A DNA stretch of 64,000 nt from an uncultured Duncaniella sp. GTDB taxonomy: Bacteria; Bacteroidota; Bacteroidia; Bacteroidales; Muribaculaceae. The notes under the pieces were generated by a model. It was not told where the DNA came from, made no database searches, and worked only from the letters and a program-made list of their open reading frames with translations. The position numbers were made by a program, and so were the translations under genes. Positions 59,985 to 64,000 of this stretch are shown one piece after another (positions within the stretch are counted from its first letter, which is position 1; each line of letters opens with the position of its first letter). Location: assembly GCA_910586665.1 (NCBI GenBank), contig CAJUIX010000002.1, positions 123,250-187,249 on the forward strand, in the 5' to 3' direction.

Positions 59985-61928
59985 TTAAGCGTCGATATTG
60001 GCGTAGTTGGCGTTAGCTTCAATGAAATCGCGACGCGGGCCCACGTCTTCGCCCATAAGCATGGAGAAGATTCGGTCGGCCTCGACAGCGTCACTGATAG
60101 ACACTTGCTTGAGGAGTCGCTGTTCGGGATCCATAGTGGTGTCACGGAGCTCTTCGGCGCTCATCTCGCCAAGACCTTTGTAACGCTGCACCTTGGTCTT
60201 CTCGCCATTGATAGCGATAAACTGTTGCACCTGGGCGTCGGTCCAGCAATATTCCTCCTTCTTGCCACGGATAGAGCACTTGTAGAGCGGCGGGGTGGCG
60301 AGATAGAGATAGCCTTGCTCGATAATCGGGCGCATACGACGGAAGAAGAAGGTCATAAGCAGCGTGGCGATATGGCTGCCGTCGACATCGGCATCGGTCA
60401 TGATGATAATCTTATGGTAGGCAAGACGAGAGAGATTGACCGCCATTGGATCCTCCTCGGTACCGATTGTGACACGCATTGCCCTATAGAGGCTGGTGAT
60501 TTCCTGATTATCAAGGATTTTATGGTCCATAGCCTTTTCGACATTGAGAATCTTGCCTCGGAGAGGAAGGATGGCCTGGAATGTACGGTTGCGGCCCTGC
60601 TTGGCTGTACCGCCTGCGGAGTCACCCTCGACGAGGAAAAGCTCGCAGTCCTCAGCATGGCGCGACGAGCAGTCAGCAAGCTTGCCGGGAAGGCCACCGC
60701 CTGCAAGAGGCGACTTGCGCTGTATCTTCTGACGGGCGTTCATCGCCGCATGGCGCGCCTGGGCTGCAAGCACAATCTTGTCAACAATCACACGGGCCTG
60801 GCGGGGGTGCTCCTCGAGATAGTAGCGCAACGCCTCACTGACAGCGGCCGATACGGCACCCTGTACCTCGCTATTGCCGAGCTTGGTCTTTGTCTGTCCT
60901 TCAAACTGCGGCTCAAGCACCTTGACAGAGATGACAGCGGTGAGACCTTCGCGGAAGTCATCACCCGACACCTCTACCTTGCATTTTTCAAGGAGCTTAT
61001 TGTCCTCGGCATATTTTTTTAGAGTGGTTGTCAAGCCGCGGCGGAAGCCGGTGAGGTGTGTTCCACCCTCGATTGTGTGGATATTGTTGACGTATGAATA
61101 GAGATTCTCGTTGTAGGTATTGTTGTATGTGAGCGCGACTTCAACCGGGATGCCCTGACGCTCGGTGTTAAGGTGGATAACGTCGTTGATTAGTGACTCC
61201 TTGTTGGAATCAAGATACTGTACGAACTCGCGCAGACCGTCGCGGGAATAGAATGTCTCCGTGCGGGGATTTCCCTCCTGGTCAAGCTTGCGCATATCCG
61301 TAAGGATAAGGGTTATACCCGCATTGAGGAAGGCGAGGTCGCGGAGGCGGTTCGCAAGAGTGTCATAGTCATATTCCGTAACAGTAAAAATAGAGCTGTC
61401 GGGAAGGAAGGTAACAGTGGTGCCGGTTGAGTCGCTCTCCCCTATCACTTTAAGGTCACAGGTTGGCTTGCCGTAGGCATATTCCTGCATGTAGATTTTG
61501 CCGTCGCGCCTGACTTCGGCACGGAGATATGAAGAAAGTGCGTTGACGCAAGAAACGCCGACACCGTGGAGGCCGCCGGAAACCTTATAAGACCCCTTGT
61601 CGAACTTACCACCCGCATGAAGGACGGTAAGCACAACCTCGAGGGCGCTCTTGTGTTCCTTTTCGTGCATGTCGACAGGGATACCACGGCCATTATCGAC
61701 AACCGTGATGGAGTTATCCTTGTTTATAGTGACTTCAATATGGGTGGCATAGCCAGCAAGGGCTTCGTCAATAGAGTTGTCAACAACCTCGTAGACAAGA
61801 TGATGGAGACCTTTGAAGCTTATGTCGCCTATATACATGGCAGGGCGTTTTCTTACCGCCTCAAGGCCTTCGAGCACCTGGATGTTACTGGCGCTATACA
61901 CTTCGTCGCGTTCTTTGTCTTCTGACAT
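59985..61928 (-). CDS. gyrB: DNA gyrase subunit B
   Basis: The ATPase subunit of DNA gyrase (647 residues from ATG 61928). GHKL ATPase motifs: EVVDNSIDEALAGY, VDNGRGIPVDMHEKEHKSALEVVL and SGGLHGVGVSCVNAL. The TOPRIM domain has LVEGDSAGGTAKQGRNR and IIMTDADVDGSHIATLL, and the C-terminal part ends with QRYKGLGEMSAEEL. Start 61928 gives the usual MSEDKERDEVYSASNIQVLEGLEAVRKRP; the frame stays open to an ATG at 62021, which would add 31 atypical residues and lies just after the promoter, so a longer form cannot be excluded. The first gene of a run with rnr. Confidence 0.96.
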   Translation of the reverse strand: MSEDKERDEVYSASNIQVLEGLEAVRKRPAMYIGDISFKGLHHLVYEVVDNSIDEALAGYATHIEVTINKDNSITVVDNGRGIPVDMHEKEHKSALEVVLTVLHAGGKFDKGSYKVSGGLHGVGVSCVNALSSYLRAEVRRDGKIYMQEYAYGKPTCDLKVIGESDSTGTTVTFLPDSSIFTVTEYDYDTLANRLRDLAFLNAGITLILTDMRKLDQEGNPRTETFYSRDGLREFVQYLDSNKESLINDVIHLNTERQGIPVEVALTYNNTYNENLYSYVNNIHTIEGGTHLTGFRRGLTTTLKKYAEDNKLLEKCKVEVSGDDFREGLTAVISVKVLEPQFEGQTKTKLGNSEVQGAVSAAVSEALRYYLEEHPRQARVIVDKIVLAAQARHAAMNARQKIQRKSPLAGGGLPGKLADCSSRHAEDCELFLVEGDSAGGTAKQGRNRTFQAILPLRGKILNVEKAMDHKILDNQEITSLYRAMRVTIGTEEDPMAVNLSRLAYHKIIIMTDADVDGSHIATLLMTFFFRRMRPIIEQGYLYLATPPLYKCSIRGKKEEYCWTDAQVQQFIAINGEKTKVQRYKGLGEMSAEELRDTTMDPEQRLLKQVSISDAVEADRIFSMLMGEDVGPRRDFIEANANYANIDA

Positions 61929-62031
61929 AACTGAATTAAATAGTTTTCTCGAATTATTTACAAGATAAATGCTTGCAGATTGATCCGCGGGGCTGTTGGC
62001 TGAACCGTGACGCTCCTGCATTTTGAGCAAA

Positions 62032-62063
62032 CAAAGTTACGAATATTTTCGCACTCTGACAAA
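62032..62063 (-). promoter_or_regulatory. Promoter of gyrB
   Basis: On the reverse strand, TTTG (62060-62063), exactly 20 bases, TAACTTTG (62032-62039). Both elements are perfect. The leader to ATG 61928 is about 100 bases. Confidence 0.75.
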
Positions 62064-62121
62064 TCATATAGCCAAATAAATCGCCCCTCGCAGCCCGTGC
62101 CCCCTTCCCAATAGGGGACTA

Positions 62122-62898
62122 TCAATCATTAACCATTACAAGAGAGAGGCGATGTTCAAGTTCTGTGGAACTCAGCCGGGTCGTAAGTGCGCCGCGATGA
62201 GCCACGGAGATGTTGCCAGTCTCTTCGGAGACCACTATAGCAAAGGCATCGGTAGCCTGCGATATGCCGAGCGCCGAGCGATGGCGCAGGCCAAGTGCAC
62301 GAGGAACATTGCGATCATGGCTGACCGGGAGTATACAGCCCGCGCTGCGGATACGGTCGTTATCGATAATCATTGCGCCATCGTGGAGGGGGGAGTTTTT
62401 GAAGAATATGTTCTCGATGAGACGTGAATTGATATCGGCATCAATAATGTCGCCACTCTTTTCGTAGGACTCGAGGGGCATCTCCTGCCTTATGACTATC
62501 AGGGCGCCCGTCTTGGTCTTCGACATGTTCATGCAGGCATAGACAATCGGAAGCACATATTTTCGAGTGTCCGAAGCACCGTCACCCTTGTCATGCCTGA
62601 ACAGATTTTTAAGAAAGCGCCAGCGTTTGTGGTCACCAAGTTCGACAAGGAAGCGCTTGATCTGGTCCTGGAACAGAATCACAAGCACAAGGAGGCCTAT
62701 CCCCATGAACTGGTCAAGGATTGAGCCGAGTAGTTTAAGTTCAAGAATCTGGGACGTGAGAACCCACACAACTATGAAGGCGAGCACACCGAAAAAGATG
62801 TTGAGGGTGCCGCTCTCCTTCATTATTCGATAGAGATAGAACAGTAGGAGTGCGACAATAGCTATGTCGAAGGCGTCCTTTATGCCAAAATGGTCCAT
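62122..62898 (-). CDS. cdaA: Diadenylate cyclase CdaA
   Basis: Makes cyclic di-AMP from two ATP. 258 residues: three membrane helices (about residues 8-26, 34-52 and 58-78) then the DAC domain (about 100-240) with the catalytic motifs DGAMII and GLRHRSALGIS. The family length and layout are those of CdaA rather than DisA. It follows folP by 9 bases, an arrangement I regard as common in Bacteroidetes, unlike the cdaA-cdaR-glmM operon of Firmicutes. No CdaR is present here. Confidence 0.95.
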   Translation of the reverse strand: MDHFGIKDAFDIAIVALLLFYLYRIMKESGTLNIFFGVLAFIVVWVLTSQILELKLLGSILDQFMGIGLLVLVILFQDQIKRFLVELGDHKRWRFLKNLFRHDKGDGASDTRKYVLPIVYACMNMSKTKTGALIVIRQEMPLESYEKSGDIIDADINSRLIENIFFKNSPLHDGAMIIDNDRIRSAGCILPVSHDRNVPRALGLRHRSALGISQATDAFAIVVSEETGNISVAHRGALTTRLSSTELEHRLSLVMVND

Positions 62899-62907
62899 CT
62901 ATAATAT

Positions 62908-63747
62908 TTATTTCGTTGACAATTCAAAAAGTTTCACGGTCTGGACTGCCTCGCGCACGTCATGGACGCGAAGGAAGGAGGCACCGCCAAACAGGGCTAT
63001 AGTATCAAGTGCCACAGTCCCGGCAAGAGCCTCATCGGAACTTATGCCAAGCGTCTTGGTTATCATTGATTTGCGGGATATTCCGACAAGAAGGGGACAG
63101 CCAAGCATTGAAAAAGCGTCGAGGTTACGCATCATTTCGAAATTTTGCTCCGTCGTCTTTCCGAAGCCGAAGCCCGGATCGACAATGACATCCGCCACCC
63201 CGAGCAAACGCAGGGAGCGCAACTTGCGCGAGAGGTCGGTGACCACTTCTGCCGTGACATCTATATAATCAGTCATGCTCTGCATGGTGGCCGGAGTACC
63301 ACGCGTATGCATCAATATATAAGGTACGCCAAGTGAAGCGACCGCCCCAAACATGGCAGCGTCGAGCGTGCCGCCGGAAATGTCATTTATGATGTCCGCA
63401 CCAAATTCCCCGACTGATATACGGGCTACATCGGCACGGAATGTGTCAACCGACACAGGAATATCGCTATCAATCTCACGGATGACACGCAGCCCCCTGT
63501 CCAGGCGCTCAATCTCATCATCCGGGGATACATCAGCAGCACCCGGACGCGAAGAGTATGCACCTATGTCAATGATGTCGACTCCGTCGGCAATCATCCT
63601 CTCCACACGAAAGGCTATAGAATCCCTGTCCATGCTACGCGAGCCTTCATAAAATGAATCAGGCGTCACATTGACTATACCCATGACCTGGGGACGTGAA
63701 ACTGTCCGCAGCGAGCCACGGAGATTGATTGAAAAGGGCTTGAACAT
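62908..63747 (-). CDS. folP: Dihydropteroate synthase
   Basis: Joins p-aminobenzoate to dihydropterin pyrophosphate in folate synthesis; the sulfonamide target. 279 residues in a TIM barrel: VMGIVNVTPDSFYEGSR (pterin loop 1), DIGAYSSRPGA (loop 2), INDISGGTLDA, LMHTRGTPATM, and IVDPGFGFGKTTEQN, GISRKSMI near the end. The residues seen fit a drug-sensitive type, without an obvious insertion. It has a good promoter and is followed by cdaA after 9 bases. Confidence 0.96.
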   Translation of the reverse strand: MFKPFSINLRGSLRTVSRPQVMGIVNVTPDSFYEGSRSMDRDSIAFRVERMIADGVDIIDIGAYSSRPGAADVSPDDEIERLDRGLRVIREIDSDIPVSVDTFRADVARISVGEFGADIINDISGGTLDAAMFGAVASLGVPYILMHTRGTPATMQSMTDYIDVTAEVVTDLSRKLRSLRLLGVADVIVDPGFGFGKTTEQNFEMMRNLDAFSMLGCPLLVGISRKSMITKTLGISSDEALAGTVALDTIALFGGASFLRVHDVREAVQTVKLFELSTK

Positions 63748-63780
63748 CAGCGATGATTATCAGTTGTATATTTCACCTCG

Positions 63781-63812
63781 CGAAATTAACAAAAATCCCT
63801 CTGAAATACAAA
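63781..63812 (-). promoter_or_regulatory. Promoter of folP-cdaA
   Basis: On the reverse strand, TTTG (63809-63812), exactly 20 bases, TAATTTCG (63781-63788, one base off TAnnTTTG). The predicted leader is about 30 bases. Confidence 0.6.
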
Positions 63813-63823
63813 CCTTATAAACG

Positions 63824-63859
63824 ACAATACGACCTCTCCTCACGGAGAAGTCGTATTGT
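63824..63859. terminator. Hairpin upstream of the folP promoter
   Basis: ACAATACGAC (63824-63833) pairs with GTCGTATTGT (63850-63859), with TCTCC/GGAGA inside. It probably ends the message of a gene lying beyond the right edge on the reverse strand. The remaining 140 bases to 64000 show no supportable gene. Confidence 0.55.
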
Positions 63860-64000
63860 TGTCTTAGCAATAAGACTCTACAAACCTAACATAAAAACAC
63901 ATTTACTATTATGCAATTCTTCTCATATAACTAATGAATTTACGCTAAGTATCTTTAAAAAATTAGTTAATACATTCGATTATGTTACGCCGCAGGCCTA

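Noticed and set aside
63963..64000. Possible gene ends at the right edge (reverse-strand frame ending at 63963; forward ATG at 63982)
   Set aside because: Only 11 or 6 codons are visible; neither can be supported from this window.

Overview
The window looks like a core chromosomal stretch of a Bacteroidales bacterium, most likely from the Muribaculaceae/Barnesiella side of the order. This placement is inferred from gene content and promoter style. Typical families present are a GLPGLI protein, TonB-type outer-membrane proteins with carboxypeptidase-like N-terminal domains, a PCMD-domain protein, DUF4924, DUF4286, a TamL lipoprotein next to TamB, and a RapZ-C/kinase fusion. Many intergenic regions carry the Bacteroidetes promoter pattern TTTG, a spacer of 19-20 bases, then TAnnTTTG. 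I see no rRNA, tRNA, CRISPR array, insertion sequence or prophage.

Left part (1-15.5 kb): the start of a class I fumarase gene running off the left edge; a small basic protein; mutS2; a secreted PepSY-like protein; an outer-membrane receptor plus GLPGLI protein facing away from a two-component system; tilS; and a metal module made of an HMA-AraC regulator followed by an SO_0444-type permease with its own HMA tail. rmuC and a 53-residue small protein close this part.

Middle (15.7-33.6 kb): a complete glycine-cleavage operon (lipoate ligase, gcvT, gcvH, gcvPA, gcvPB, lpd); a DUF4924 gene; menD; an overlapping pair encoding a sugar kinase fused to a RapZ C-terminal domain and a MurU-like nucleotidyltransferase; then an rRNA/tRNA methyltransferase, radA, a PCMD protein, a TrmN6-like methyltransferase, a CPBP protease and rlmD. 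rlmD has a leader hairpin that looks like an attenuator.

The 0.8 kb gap at 33.6-34.35 kb is the one sizeable non-coding stretch. It contains a well-formed reverse-strand promoter and a reverse-strand intrinsic terminator with no open reading frame of note between them, so it may encode a structured RNA of about 380 bases.

Right part (34.3-64 kb): topB with two small exported-protein genes; the tamB-tamL envelope-assembly pair; a dihydrouridine synthase; an outer-membrane beta-barrel protein; cdsA; a GH13 amylase lipoprotein; a DUF2582 winged-helix protein; a glycosyltransferase; then a long run of reverse-strand housekeeping genes. These are an NlpC/P60 peptidase, cstA, DUF4286 and ruvC; gyrB, rnr, a polyprenyl synthase and tatD; and folP with the diadenylate cyclase gene cdaA. 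Several promoters sit so close to the ATG that the mRNAs should be leaderless or nearly so (mutS2, tilS, the NlpC/P60 gene, the histidine kinase).
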